This document shows positions 48,088 to 57,366 of a stretch of DNA of 64,000 bases, piece by piece. The position numbers were made by a program, and so were the translations under genes. Source of the stretch: Opitutaceae bacterium. GTDB taxonomy: Bacteria > Verrucomicrobiota > Verrucomicrobiia > Opitutales > Opitutaceae. The notes beneath the pieces were generated by a model, which saw nothing but the letters and a program-made list of their open reading frames with translations, was not told where the DNA came from and made no database searches. The stretch covers positions 1,540,469-1,604,468 of the forward strand of contig JAIXWY010000011.1 of the NCBI GenBank assembly GCA_027490995.1, in the 5' to 3' direction. The stretch's first letter is position 1, and every line of letters starts with the position of its first letter.

Positions 48088-50244
48088 TCACCAAGTCTTG
48101 GTCACCGTCAGCTTCATCGTCCGCGGATCCAGCGGGCGCCACAGGATGCCGCTGTTGGCGACGATCGTTCGCTTGTCGAACACGTTCCCGACGGCCAGCG
48201 CCACGTTGAGGCCCTTGGCCAGACCGTAGTTGGCGTTCAGGTTGAACGACTGATACTCCGGAACGAACTGCCCGGTCGTGGTGGAGGAAAGCGGACGCTC
48301 CCCGGTGTGAATCACGCTGGCTCCCACCGAGAGTCCACCGTGCCGCCCGATCTCGGACCACTTGTAGCGGGCATGCAGCTGACCGCGGTAGCGCGGCTGG
48401 CCGCCCTGCTGCGCGCCGAGCACGCCCGGGGTGGTGTCACGGACAAACACATCCACCACGCCCGCCTGCACCATGAGTCGGCGGTCGTTGTAGGTCAGCG
48501 TGTACTCGTAGCCATCGGACGTGGTCTGTCCACCGTTCGCGAAGAACGAGTTATTGGGCGGCGGAAGCCGCAGCGCCAGTCCATCGGCCGTCATCTCGTA
48601 CTTCACGACCTCGAAGTTGAGGCGCTCATCGAGGAGGGAGAAACGGACACCCACCTCCTCGGACGAAGCCGTCACGGGATCGAGCGGCGATCCGTCGAGG
48701 CGCAGGGCGCCGCCTCCCTGCGGCTGGAACACTTCGCTGTATTGGTAATAGATGCCGACCTGCTTGATCGGGCGCACCATGGCTCCGTAGCGGGGCAGCC
48801 CAGCCTTGGCGTTGGGATCAACAATGCGCGGGAAGGGCCCGACCCCAAGCTGGGCGTAACGGCTGCTCTCCACCTCGCTGTCACGCCATCCACCAATGAG
48901 GATGAAACGTCCATCGTAAGCATTCAGCTGGTAGGTGCCCGTGGCGCCTGTCGTCTCAGACTCTCCCAGCGTGTTCGACGCGGCACCGCTCGCCGGAAAC
49001 ACCGGAGCGACGCTGCCATAGACAGGATTGAGAAGGTCGATCGAGTTCAGGGCAGTGCGCCGTACGTTGCTGCGGAACTTGGTGCGGTAGTAGTCGGCCG
49101 CCAGGATGAAGGAGTGTTCGATGGCGCCGGTCTGATAGCGACCGAACAGGTTCGCCTCGGTGTAGGTGTAGTCTTCCCAGCGATTGAGCCAGAAGGCGCG
49201 CCGATCGACGGTACGGTTGTCGGCTTGCAGCGCCAGAAACTCCACCTGGGTGATGGGGTTGTTGATGTACGTCTGCTGACCGGCCACGCGCGCCGTCAGG
49301 TTGTCGTTGATCTTATGTTCGACGATCAAACGGGCGCGCTCGCGCTCGATCTTGGACTTCGCCCAGGGTTCGTCGATGCGCCGCGTCTCCGGGACGGTCA
49401 ACGCACGCACGCCGGGAGCCACCAAGGCCGACGGGATCCAGTTGTCCTCCTGGTAGTCCTGACGCAACAGCTCAGTGAAGAGGCTGACCTTCGTCGCCGC
49501 CGAGACCCGCCACTCGACGACGGGCGCGACAAAGAAACGCTCCATCTCCTTGAAATCGCGATTATACTCCATGCTGCGGTACGCCGCATTGACGCGGTAC
49601 AACACCTTCTTGTCGTCGGTGATCGGGCCGGTCAGATCCGCCGTGAAATGGTAGTTGGCGTAATCCCCAATGGTCACCGCGGTCTGGTAGAACGGCGATG
49701 TGCGAGGCGCCTTCGAGACACGGTTGATAATGCCGCCAAGTCCCTTCGGATTACCGTAGAGATTCGAGGACGGGCCCTTGATGATCTCCAGCTGTTGGAC
49801 GTGGACGAAGTCTCCGCCACCCCACTCCACGACGTCACGGAAACCATCGAGGTAGGACTCCTGCACGGCGAATCCACGGATCGAGAACGTATCCTGGTTG
49901 CGGGTCGCACCCGAAACGGTTCCTCCGACGAGGGGCATCACGTCGGCGAGGTCAACCGCCCCAATGTCCTTGAGGAACTGACCGCTCATGATCGAGATCG
50001 ACTGCGGAATGTCCTTCAACTTCTGTTTGAAGCGCGAAGCCGAGGCACTCTCGGTCGCGGCGTAGCCATCGTCGGCATCGGTCGAGATAATGAAGGGACT
50101 GAGCTCAAGCGCTTCGTCCGCGGACTTGTCAGCAGGCTTGGCGGCCGGAGCCTTCTGCGCCATCACGGGGGCGATGCAAAGCAAGGCGAGGCTAAGGACG
50201 CTGGGAAGACGGGCCAAACGGGCCCGGAGATTCCATCGGTTCAT
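48088..50244 (-). CDS. TonB-dependent outer-membrane receptor
   Basis: 718 residues from the ATG at 50244 (MNRWNLRARLARL), with signal peptide SVLSLALLCIAPVMA. The TonB-box region may be ALELSPFIISTD, followed by ASASRFKQKLKDIPQSISIMSGQFLKD (plug start), RNQDTFSIRGFAVQESYLDGFRD and QLEIIKGPSSNLYGNPKGLGGIINRVSK (plug signatures). The barrel ends in a C-terminal aromatic, LTVTKTW. The plug resembles siderophore-type receptors, but Opitutaceae use this type broadly for glycans. It heads the leftward operon, facing iclR, so it should import the locus substrate. Confidence 0.93.
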   Translation of the reverse strand: MNRWNLRARLARLPSVLSLALLCIAPVMAQKAPAAKPADKSADEALELSPFIISTDADDGYAATESASASRFKQKLKDIPQSISIMSGQFLKDIGAVDLADVMPLVGGTVSGATRNQDTFSIRGFAVQESYLDGFRDVVEWGGGDFVHVQQLEIIKGPSSNLYGNPKGLGGIINRVSKAPRTSPFYQTAVTIGDYANYHFTADLTGPITDDKKVLYRVNAAYRSMEYNRDFKEMERFFVAPVVEWRVSAATKVSLFTELLRQDYQEDNWIPSALVAPGVRALTVPETRRIDEPWAKSKIERERARLIVEHKINDNLTARVAGQQTYINNPITQVEFLALQADNRTVDRRAFWLNRWEDYTYTEANLFGRYQTGAIEHSFILAADYYRTKFRSNVRRTALNSIDLLNPVYGSVAPVFPASGAASNTLGESETTGATGTYQLNAYDGRFILIGGWRDSEVESSRYAQLGVGPFPRIVDPNAKAGLPRYGAMVRPIKQVGIYYQYSEVFQPQGGGALRLDGSPLDPVTASSEEVGVRFSLLDERLNFEVVKYEMTADGLALRLPPPNNSFFANGGQTTSDGYEYTLTYNDRRLMVQAGVVDVFVRDTTPGVLGAQQGGQPRYRGQLHARYKWSEIGRHGGLSVGASVIHTGERPLSSTTTGQFVPEYQSFNLNANYGLAKGLNVALAVGNVFDKRTIVANSGILWRPLDPRTMKLTVTKTW

Positions 50245-50357
50245 AGGTGTCGGTTGGTTGGGGGTGAGGGTTAGTTCGGCCACATCCGCAGACCTACCTC
50301 GGGCACCGCGGACGCTCGGAGCAATTTCACCATGAGACGAAAATGCGCCTTTACAGG

Positions 50358-50391
50358 TGTTCCATTAGTAAACTACTGTTCTATTAGTCAA
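50358..50391 (-). promoter_or_regulatory. TonB receptor promoter overlapping a 19-base-spaced direct repeat (likely IclR site)
   Basis: On the minus strand TTGACT (plus coordinates 50386-50391) and ACTAAT (50364-50369), with a 16-base spacer, fit a sigma-70 promoter (five and four of six matches). Two near-identical copies, TGTTCCATTAGT (50358-50369) and TGTTCTATTAGT (50377-50388), lie across it with a 19-base period, ending 12 bases before the iclR start. Bound IclR could control the receptor operon and its own gene. Confidence 0.5.
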
Positions 50392-50399
50392 GAGTCGAA

Positions 50400-51194
50400 A
50401 TGAAGCCTTCTCGAAACCCAACTGACACGGACGCATTCCAAGTGCCCGCTCTTGACCGAGCACTTTCCATCTTGGAGCTCCTTGCCAAGCACCCGGAGGG
50501 GATGCGCATGCGGGAAATCGCCGATGCGTTGGAACTCCCGCCCAACAGCGTCTTCCGCATCACCGGCCTTCTAGAGGAGCGCGGGTACCTTCTGCGCGAT
50601 GGCGAGGACATGCGCTACACTCTGAGTCGCAAACTGCTCTCGCTCGGCTACAAGGCCGTCGGCGAGGACAAGCTCATCGAGCATTCCCTCGACGTGATGC
50701 AAGCGCTCCGCGACGAGACGCAGGAAACCGTTCTCGTTGGGGTCAGAGCCGACCTGCAGGGCGTCGTACTGGAGCAGGTTGCCTCCACACAGCCGGTGAA
50801 GTTCCTCGTCGACCCAGGCACGCACTTTCCGCTCCACACGTCCGCACCGGGCAAGGTGTTCGTCGCCTTCCTTCCTCCCGTGGAGCGCGAGGCGCTGCTG
50901 AAGCGGATGAAGTTCACCCGCTACAACGAGCGAACCCTCGACAGCCGCGATAAGTTTGAGGCCGAAATCACCGACGTGCTCTCTCAAGGCTACGGCGCCG
51001 ACCGCGCGGAGCAGATCGAGGGTCTCCACTGTGTCGGCGCACCGATTTTCAACCACCGCGGCTACCCCATCGCCGCGATCTGGGTCACCGGTCCGAGCTT
51101 CCGCTTCCCGGCATCCGAGCTCCATGGCATGGGCCTCAAGGTCGCCGCAGCGGCCGAGCGCATCTCAAGCCGGTTCGGCTACAAACTCCTTTAA
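50400..51194 (+). CDS. IclR-family transcriptional regulator
   Basis: 264 residues. The N-terminal winged helix is VPALDRALSILELLAKHPEGMRMREIADALELPPNSVFRITGLLEERGYL. The C-terminal effector domain contains ETVLVGVRADLQGVVLEQV, FPLHTSAPGKVFVAFLPP and a terminal VAAAAERISSRFGY. IclR proteins usually bind a metabolite of the pathway they control. It is divergent from the TonB receptor and is the first gene of the rightward operon; the SDR gene starts 7 bases after its stop. Confidence 0.94.
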   Translation: MKPSRNPTDTDAFQVPALDRALSILELLAKHPEGMRMREIADALELPPNSVFRITGLLEERGYLLRDGEDMRYTLSRKLLSLGYKAVGEDKLIEHSLDVMQALRDETQETVLVGVRADLQGVVLEQVASTQPVKFLVDPGTHFPLHTSAPGKVFVAFLPPVEREALLKRMKFTRYNERTLDSRDKFEAEITDVLSQGYGADRAEQIEGLHCVGAPIFNHRGYPIAAIWVTGPSFRFPASELHGMGLKVAAAAERISSRFGYKLL

Positions 51195-51201
51195 AGATAC
51201 C

Positions 51202-51933
51202 ATGTCTACCTCTCTCTCGGGCCAGACCGCCCTCGTCACCGGCGGATCCAAGGGCTACGGCGTCGGAATCGCGGGCGCGCTCAAAGCCGCCGGCGCGTCG
51301 GTTTGGATCACCGGTCGCGATCAAGCGGCTCTGGAAAAGACCGCCGCGGCGCTGGGGGTGAACTCCATCCGGGCCGACGTGACGTCGGCATCGGACTGGG
51401 ACGCCGCGATCGCGGCGGCGACTCGCGCGACCGGCCGCCTCGATATTCTGGTCAACAACGCCGGCGGCGGGATCAAGATCGCCGCCACCGAGGAACAAAC
51501 CGACGAGAGCATTGCCGCCGCCATCGCGCTCAACCTGACCGGGGTGATCTACGGCGCCCGCCGCGCCGCCCGCATCATGCGGCAGCAGCGCAGCGGCACG
51601 ATCGTCAACATCTCGAGCGTGGCCGGCCATCACGCGTGGCCCACGTGGGGCGTCTACGGCGCCGCAAAGGCCGGACTGAACCATTTTGCGAAGTCACTCT
51701 ACCTTGAACTTCGTCCGCACGGGGTGCGGGTGATGACCGTCACACCCTCGTGGGGCGCCACGGACTTCACCGACGCGGCGGGAATCGGACCGCGAGATGC
51801 CGCGACTCTTTCGCAGTGCATCAAACCGGCGGAGCTGGGCCGCATCGTCGCCGACCACTGCGCGCTCCCGACTCACCTGTGCGTACAAGAGACCATCCTC
51901 TGGCCCATGGTGCAGGAGGTCAGCCCGCTATGA
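51202..51933 (+). CDS. Short-chain dehydrogenase/reductase
   Basis: Classical SDR of 243 residues from the ATG at 51202 (MSTSLSGQTALVTGG). Cofactor motif TGGSKGYGVGIA, NNAGGG, catalytic Ser in VNISSVAG, and Tyr-Lys in YGAAKAG. It oxidises or reduces a hydroxyl with NAD(P). Within this IclR operon it probably acts on the imported sugar or polyol. Its stop overlaps the next start (ATGA). Confidence 0.88.
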   Translation: MSTSLSGQTALVTGGSKGYGVGIAGALKAAGASVWITGRDQAALEKTAAALGVNSIRADVTSASDWDAAIAAATRATGRLDILVNNAGGGIKIAATEEQTDESIAAAIALNLTGVIYGARRAARIMRQQRSGTIVNISSVAGHHAWPTWGVYGAAKAGLNHFAKSLYLELRPHGVRVMTVTPSWGATDFTDAAGIGPRDAATLSQCIKPAELGRIVADHCALPTHLCVQETILWPMVQEVSPL

Positions 51934-53417
51934 TCGCCGGGGCCGACGGCCCCCACACCCGCATGCACTCCCCTCACTTCGACCTCGTCGTAGTCGGCGC
52001 GGGCAGCGGCGGATTTGGTGCCGCCCTGTCGGCCGCACGCTTGGGCTGCGAGGTGCTCTTAATCGAGAAGGGCAGCTCCCTCGGCGGGACCGCCGGTCAC
52101 GGCGGTGTCAACAACTGGGAACCCGGGGTTGGTGGCACCGGCATTCCGTTCGACCTCTACAAGCGTCTCCGGAAGATCCCGCGGGCGATCGGGATCTACT
52201 CGTTCGGTCGCCACTTCGCCTGGCAGGGTCCCGACGTGCACCCCAAGTTCCCCGGGGGGGAGCAGGTCATCGACCACTCCAAGCGCTACGTCGACACTCT
52301 CCGGCGTTTTGGTGCACCGCCACGGGACCTCGCGGAGAATTTCCGCCGCCAGCACTGGCATGGCGTGCCCTACGAACCCGAGGCCTACTCGGCGGAGATG
52401 GCGCGGATGCTCTCCGAGACGGGCCGCTGCACCGTCCGCCTGCAGACCTGCTTTGCCGAGGCCAGGACCAAGGATGGCCGTATCGCCTCCCTGCGGCTGG
52501 ACGACGGCAACGTCGTAACGGCCGACTTCTTTATCGATGCGACGGCCGATCTCCACGTCGCTCGTGCCGTGCACTGCCGCACGTCCCTTGGCCAGGAGCC
52601 CCGCTCGCTCTACGGTGAACCGAGCGCGCCAGTGCTGCCCACCGACCGGCTCAACGGCGCAACGCTGATTTACCGCGTGGCTCGTCGAGACCACGCTGGC
52701 ATCGATCCACTCCCGCCCGGGATTCCCTCTCAATGCTGGTGGGCCGAATCCTTTCCTATCGCCGCTTTCACGCAGTATCCTAACGGCGACTACAATGTAA
52801 ACGCCCTCCCGGTGATGGCCGGTCGGGAAGCTCACGCCCTCGGCTACGCGGCGGCTCGGGCCGAGTGCGAGCGCCGCATCCTCGCCCACTGGCATCACGT
52901 GCAGACCGTCTTCCCGGAATTCCAGCATTATCGGATGACTTGGATTGCCCCAGGCTTCGGCGTCAGAGAAGGCCCGCGCCTCCTCGGCCGGTATGTCCTC
53001 ACCGAGCACGACCTGATCAACGGGATCACCCGGCAGGAGCACTCGGACATCGTTGCCCTGTCCGACCACGCCCGGGACACCCATGGCGCAGACACCGGAA
53101 GGGCGGGCACGGGAGAAGTGAGCGAGCCCTACGGCGTCCCTTTCCGCTGCCTTCTTCCAAACGAGGTCCATAACCTCGCCGTGGCTTGCCGAGGAGCGAG
53201 CTTCTCTTCAATCGCCGCGTCCAGCTGTCGGCTCTCCCGCACCATGATGCAACTCGGGCAGGCAGCCGGCACCGCCGTCGCCATCGCGAAGCGAGAGAAG
53301 CTGGACGCACTCCATCTCGTACCATCTGAGCGACTGCGCGCTGAACTTCAGCGGCAACACGTGGAGCTGTCCTGGCCCAGGCCGCCGGAGCTCGTCGACT
53401 ACCTCAGCGCCGAGTAA
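51930..53417 (+). CDS. FAD-dependent oxidoreductase (FAD_oxidored type)
   Basis: 495 residues from the ATG at 51930, which overlaps the SDR stop; a good AGGAGGT lies about 10 bases upstream inside the SDR gene. FAD-binding FDLVVVGAGSGGFGAALSAARLG with LLIEKGSSLGGTAGHGG, then FFIDATADLHVARA, and the C-terminal NEVHNLAVACRGASFSSIA and MMQLGQAAGTAVAIA stretches typical of this family. No signal peptide. The substrate is unknown; its fixed place in the operon suggests an oxidation step in the same pathway. Confidence 0.82.
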   Translation: MIAGADGPHTRMHSPHFDLVVVGAGSGGFGAALSAARLGCEVLLIEKGSSLGGTAGHGGVNNWEPGVGGTGIPFDLYKRLRKIPRAIGIYSFGRHFAWQGPDVHPKFPGGEQVIDHSKRYVDTLRRFGAPPRDLAENFRRQHWHGVPYEPEAYSAEMARMLSETGRCTVRLQTCFAEARTKDGRIASLRLDDGNVVTADFFIDATADLHVARAVHCRTSLGQEPRSLYGEPSAPVLPTDRLNGATLIYRVARRDHAGIDPLPPGIPSQCWWAESFPIAAFTQYPNGDYNVNALPVMAGREAHALGYAAARAECERRILAHWHHVQTVFPEFQHYRMTWIAPGFGVREGPRLLGRYVLTEHDLINGITRQEHSDIVALSDHARDTHGADTGRAGTGEVSEPYGVPFRCLLPNEVHNLAVACRGASFSSIAASSCRLSRTMMQLGQAAGTAVAIAKREKLDALHLVPSERLRAELQRQHVELSWPRPPELVDYLSAE

Positions 53418-53427
53418 CCGCCGCCGC

Positions 53428-54969
53428 ATGACCCTTCCTCCTCGCGCCCAAGGGTTGGCCCGCCTCGCCGAACCCCGCGGCATCGATGTCCTGATTGTCG
53501 GAGGAGGCATCAACGGCGCCGGCCTGCTTCGCGAACTGGCCATCAACGGGCTGGAGGTGGTGCTCGTCGACCAGGGAGACTTCGCCTCTGGGGCCACCTC
53601 CGCCTCGTCACGCATGATCCATGGTGGCCTGCGCTACCTGGAGAACGGCGAGTTCCGCCTCGTGCGCGAGTCCCTGCGGGAGCGCGATCGCCTCCTTCGC
53701 CTCGCTCCTCACGCGGTTCGCCCGCTCCCCACGACGATTCCCATCTTCTCGCGCTGGTCTGGATTCAGCAACGCGCTGAAGCGGTTCCTCGGACTGAGCA
53801 CCCCGCCCTCCGCACGCGGCGCGGCGCTGATCAAGGTCGGCCTCACGCTGTACGACGTCCTCACGTTTCGGCGGCGGCTCCTGCCCACGCATACCTTCCA
53901 CAGCCGAAGGGAAGCACTCGCGCTCCGGCCCGACCTTCATCGCGACATCGTGTGCACCGCCACCTATCACGATGCGCAGGTGTCGCTGCCCGAGCGACTC
54001 TGCCTGGAGGTGATTGCCGACGGATGCGCCAGCAGTCCGCGGGCCTTCGCACTCAACTATTGCCGACTGGATCGCACGGACGGCACCGCGGTGGTTCTGA
54101 TCGACGAGCTGACCGGAGTCGAACGCCGGGTGACTCCCAAAGTCATCGTCAATGCCACCGGAGCTTGGATCGACCTCGCGAATGCGCGCCTCGGGCGGCC
54201 ATCTCGCTGGATCGGTGGCACTAAAGGTTCCCATCTCGTGGTCGACCATCCGGAACTGCTTCGGGCCTGCCACGGCGAGCAACTCTTCTACGAAAACGCC
54301 GACGGACGAGTGTGCATCTTCTTCCCGGTCAACGGCCGAGTTCTGATCGGCTCCACCGACATCCGGATCGACAATCCCGATGACGCGATCTGCGACGAGC
54401 GCGAGATCGACTACATGCTCCAAAGTGTCCGGGCGGTGTTTCCTGAAATTCGGATTGGGCGCGAGCACATCCTTTCCCGGTTCTGCGGAGTCAGGCCGCT
54501 GCCTGCCAGCGACGATGGCTTTACCGGCCGAATCAGCCGGGATCACTCCTGTCGGTTTACTCCCGCCGACGCGCAGCAACCGTGGTCCGTCTACTCGCTG
54601 ATCGGGGGGAAGTGGACCACCTTCCGCGCATTTGGCGAGCAGGTCGGCGATCAGATCCTCCAGCAGCTCGGACGCCCGCGTATCGCCTCATCGGCAGACC
54701 GGGTGATCGCCGGGGACGCACCCGCGGAGAACGAGAGCGAAGCGGCACTCCGGACCAGACTGCGCAACGAGGCCGTGGTGCATCTTGACGACCTCCTCAT
54801 CCGGCGCACCGCGCTGGGACTCTATACGCGGTGGAGCGAGACAAGGCTCGCCGCGGTCGCCGACTTGGCGGCACGCGAGCTCGGCTGGAGCAGCGAGCGG
54901 CGGGACGCGGAGATCACGCGGACCCGCACGATCCTCGCCCGCGTTCACGGAGTCACGTTCACGCCCTGA
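53428..54969 (+). CDS. Glycerol-3-phosphate dehydrogenase family FAD enzyme (GlpD/EryB-like)
   Basis: 513 residues. FAD motif DVLIVGGGINGAGLLRELA, DQGDFASGATSASSRMIHGGLRYLE, KGSHLVVDH, GSTDIRIDNPDD, and the C-terminal DAO_C-like domain. The family oxidises glycerol 3-phosphate to DHAP (GlpD) or, in EryB, erythritol phosphate, passing electrons to quinone at the inner membrane. Because the locus has a LyxK/EryA-like kinase and not an evident glycerol kinase, a sugar-polyol phosphate is a reasonable substrate. Begins 10 bases after the previous stop. Confidence 0.88.
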   Translation: MTLPPRAQGLARLAEPRGIDVLIVGGGINGAGLLRELAINGLEVVLVDQGDFASGATSASSRMIHGGLRYLENGEFRLVRESLRERDRLLRLAPHAVRPLPTTIPIFSRWSGFSNALKRFLGLSTPPSARGAALIKVGLTLYDVLTFRRRLLPTHTFHSRREALALRPDLHRDIVCTATYHDAQVSLPERLCLEVIADGCASSPRAFALNYCRLDRTDGTAVVLIDELTGVERRVTPKVIVNATGAWIDLANARLGRPSRWIGGTKGSHLVVDHPELLRACHGEQLFYENADGRVCIFFPVNGRVLIGSTDIRIDNPDDAICDEREIDYMLQSVRAVFPEIRIGREHILSRFCGVRPLPASDDGFTGRISRDHSCRFTPADAQQPWSVYSLIGGKWTTFRAFGEQVGDQILQQLGRPRIASSADRVIAGDAPAENESEAALRTRLRNEAVVHLDDLLIRRTALGLYTRWSETRLAAVADLAARELGWSSERRDAEITRTRTILARVHGVTFTP

Positions 54970-54984
54970 TTTTTCTCACCCGCC

Positions 54985-55833
54985 ATGTTCAACGCACACA
55001 AAGTCCGCCTCAACCGTTTCCTCGGCACCGATGGCCGCTGCCTCGATGTCGCCATCGACCACGGTGTCTTCAACGAGTACTCCTTCCTGGAGGGCCTCGA
55101 AGACATGCCCGCGGTGGTCAAGTCGCTGGCCGCCGCCGGCCCCGACGCCATCCAGATGAACGTGGGCCAAGCCGACGTGCTCCAGACCATCCCCGGCGCG
55201 CGCAAGCCCGCCCTGGTCCTGCGTACGGACGCCGGCAACCTCTACAACGCGACCACGCATCGGGTGATGTTCAACCAACTGGTTCACTGGGACGAACCCA
55301 TCCTCGGCGCGCTGAAGCTCGATGCGGCCTGCGTGGTCTGCAATCTGCTCCTGATGCCGGGCGAGCCGGATCTGCACCGGCAGACCGTGCTCAACGCCGC
55401 GCGCCTGCGGGTGGCCTGCGACCACTACGGTATGCCGCTGATGATCGAACCCCTCGTGCTCAAGCCCAACGAGGCGAAAGGAGGCTATCAGGTGGATGGA
55501 AACAAAAAGCTCATCGTCGGGCTCGTCCGCCAAGCCCGCGAGCTCGGTGCCGATGTGATCAAGGCCGATCCGACGGAGCACGCCGAAGACTACCACGAAG
55601 TGGTACAGGCCGCGCGCTGCCCGATTCTCGTCCGCGGGGGCGGCAAGAAGCCGATCGAAACCGTGTTCCGCGAAGCTGCGGCCTTCCTCGCTCAGGGCGC
55701 TCACGGTCTGGTCTATGGCCGCAACATCTACCAGCACCCCAACCCGGCGCGCATCATCGCGGCATTTATGGCCATGATCCACGGCGGGGCCGATGCCGAC
55801 CGCGCCCTGAAGATCTACGACGGAACCAGCTGA
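54985..55833 (+). CDS. DhnA/DeoC-type class I aldolase
   Basis: 282 residues with the TIM-barrel pattern of the FbaB/LsrF group: CLDVAIDHGVFNE near the N-terminus, ELGADVIKADPTEH with the probable Schiff-base lysine, and the phosphate-binding PILVRGGGKKPIE and GLVYGRNIYQHPNP near the C-terminus. Such enzymes cleave ketose phosphates, often giving DHAP, without a metal. Its position after the GlpD-like gene makes it the likely carbon-carbon cleavage step of this locus. The aldehyde produced would suit the MmsA and Fe-ADH enzymes of the divergent operon. Confidence 0.85.
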   Translation: MFNAHKVRLNRFLGTDGRCLDVAIDHGVFNEYSFLEGLEDMPAVVKSLAAAGPDAIQMNVGQADVLQTIPGARKPALVLRTDAGNLYNATTHRVMFNQLVHWDEPILGALKLDAACVVCNLLLMPGEPDLHRQTVLNAARLRVACDHYGMPLMIEPLVLKPNEAKGGYQVDGNKKLIVGLVRQARELGADVIKADPTEHAEDYHEVVQAARCPILVRGGGKKPIETVFREAAAFLAQGAHGLVYGRNIYQHPNPARIIAAFMAMIHGGADADRALKIYDGTS

Positions 55834-55882
55834 ACCTAACCAGCAGGCCCTCAAGCGCCCACTCCGCTTTACCCCGACCACC

Positions 55883-57298
55883 ATGGCGAACCCCGCGCCC
55901 ACGGATCCCGCGCAGCCTCCCCCGGAGAACCTCAGCCAGAAGGAGAAGATCGTCTTCTCGATCGGGGGAGGACTGCAGCAATTCAGCAACACGGCTCCGC
56001 AGTACCTCGCGAACCCGATCTTCAACTTGGCCCTGGGAATGAATCCGGTGCACATCGGAATCGTTCTCGCGATCGCCCGGCTGTGGGATGCCGTGTCGGA
56101 TCCGCTGGTCGGGAACTGGTCCGACAACGCTCGTACCCGCTGGGGGCGCCGCAAGCCGTTCATGGTCGCAGGTGCGATCCTGACCGGCGCCAGCTTCGCG
56201 GCGATGTGGTGGCTCCCGCGGGATGCGAGCCAGACCTTCTACTTCGGTTACTTTCTCCTCACGATCCTACTCTTCTTCACGGGCACCACCTTGTTCACGG
56301 TCCCGTGGACCGCGCTCGGAATCGCCAGCGCCCCCACCTACCAAGAGCGCACCAAGCTGTTCGCCTACGTCGGCGTGACCCATAAGCTCGTGGGGTTCAC
56401 CACGGGCTGGCTCTATCCCCTGTGCCAACTCGCGGTGTTCCAGACCGTGCTCGACGGAGCGCGCATCGTGGGATGCATCTGCGGCACGCTGATCATCATC
56501 GCGTGCCTCATTCCTGCACTCACCCTCAAGGAACCCCCAGATGCCCCGCCTCCGGCGCGCCAAAAACCAGAGCCGTTCCTGCAGGCGATGAAGGCCGTCA
56601 TCAGCAATCGGGTCCTGAGGTTATTCTCCCTCGCCTGCCTAGTGACGATGACCTCCCTGTACACGGTCTCCAGCCTTGGCCTCTACATCAATATCTACCA
56701 CGTCTTCGGCGGCGACAAGGTTGCTGCCGCGACCATGATGGGAATCTGGGGCACGCTGTTCAACGTGCTCGCGATGGTCTCGATCCCTCCGATGATTTGG
56801 CTTTCCAACCGTCTCGGGAAACACCGGGCGATCATGCTCGCCCTCGGGATGGTGTCCGTATCCGCCGTACTCAAGTGGGTCCTCTACACCCCGTCGATGC
56901 CCTACCTCCAGCTCACGACCGCGCTGCTGCACGCGCCCGGGATCGCCGCCTATCTCATCCTCGTCACGTCCATGACCGCCGACATCGTCGACTACGACGA
57001 ACTTCTCAGCGGTCGCCGTCGCGAGGCACTGATCTCAGCCGCCAACACGTGGATCACCAAGATGGGCGTTTCACTCTCGTTCATCATGGCCGGCCTCGTC
57101 CTGAATCTCACCGGCTTTGACGCCGCCCTTGGCGGGAATCAGGCCGACGGCACCGTCACCAAGATGCGGGTGCTCTTCTGCGCCGTCCCCGCCCTCGGCA
57201 CGCTCTCGGCCATCCTGCTGCTCCGGCACTACCCACTGACGCGAGCCAAGGTCGAATCGATTCAGGAAGCCTTGCGCGAGCGCCGGCTGCAGGCCTAG
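55883..57298 (+). CDS. MFS sugar transporter, GPH (glycoside-pentoside-hexuronide) type
   Basis: 471 residues and about twelve membrane segments. KIVFSIGGGLQQFSNTAPQY and ARLWDAVSDPLVGNWSDNARTRWGRRKPFM are the N-terminal hallmarks of the GPH cation symporter family, and TADIVDYDELLSGRRREALI is the matching conserved loop in the second half. It imports a sugar, glycoside or uronide with a cation. It is the last gene of the iclR operon, 49 bases after the aldolase, and should bring in the pathway substrate released by the periplasmic enzyme. Confidence 0.92.
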   Translation: MANPAPTDPAQPPPENLSQKEKIVFSIGGGLQQFSNTAPQYLANPIFNLALGMNPVHIGIVLAIARLWDAVSDPLVGNWSDNARTRWGRRKPFMVAGAILTGASFAAMWWLPRDASQTFYFGYFLLTILLFFTGTTLFTVPWTALGIASAPTYQERTKLFAYVGVTHKLVGFTTGWLYPLCQLAVFQTVLDGARIVGCICGTLIIIACLIPALTLKEPPDAPPPARQKPEPFLQAMKAVISNRVLRLFSLACLVTMTSLYTVSSLGLYINIYHVFGGDKVAAATMMGIWGTLFNVLAMVSIPPMIWLSNRLGKHRAIMLALGMVSVSAVLKWVLYTPSMPYLQLTTALLHAPGIAAYLILVTSMTADIVDYDELLSGRRREALISAANTWITKMGVSLSFIMAGLVLNLTGFDAALGGNQADGTVTKMRVLFCAVPALGTLSAILLLRHYPLTRAKVESIQEALRERRLQA

Positions 57299-57366
57299 CG
57301 AGCGAGCCGAGCGCCAGTCCCCGATGCAGGCCGATCGCCGGCTCAACGCCCGCGCGCTCCAGCGGC

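Noticed and set aside
48022..50274. 750-residue plus-strand frame opposite the TonB receptor
   Set aside because: Antisense shadow; receptor plug and barrel motifs are clear on the minus strand.
41948..57298. Bacterial microcompartment for fucose or rhamnose, as in other PVC bacteria
   Set aside because: No shell-protein genes and no class II aldolase; the aldehyde enzymes lack obvious encapsulation tails.
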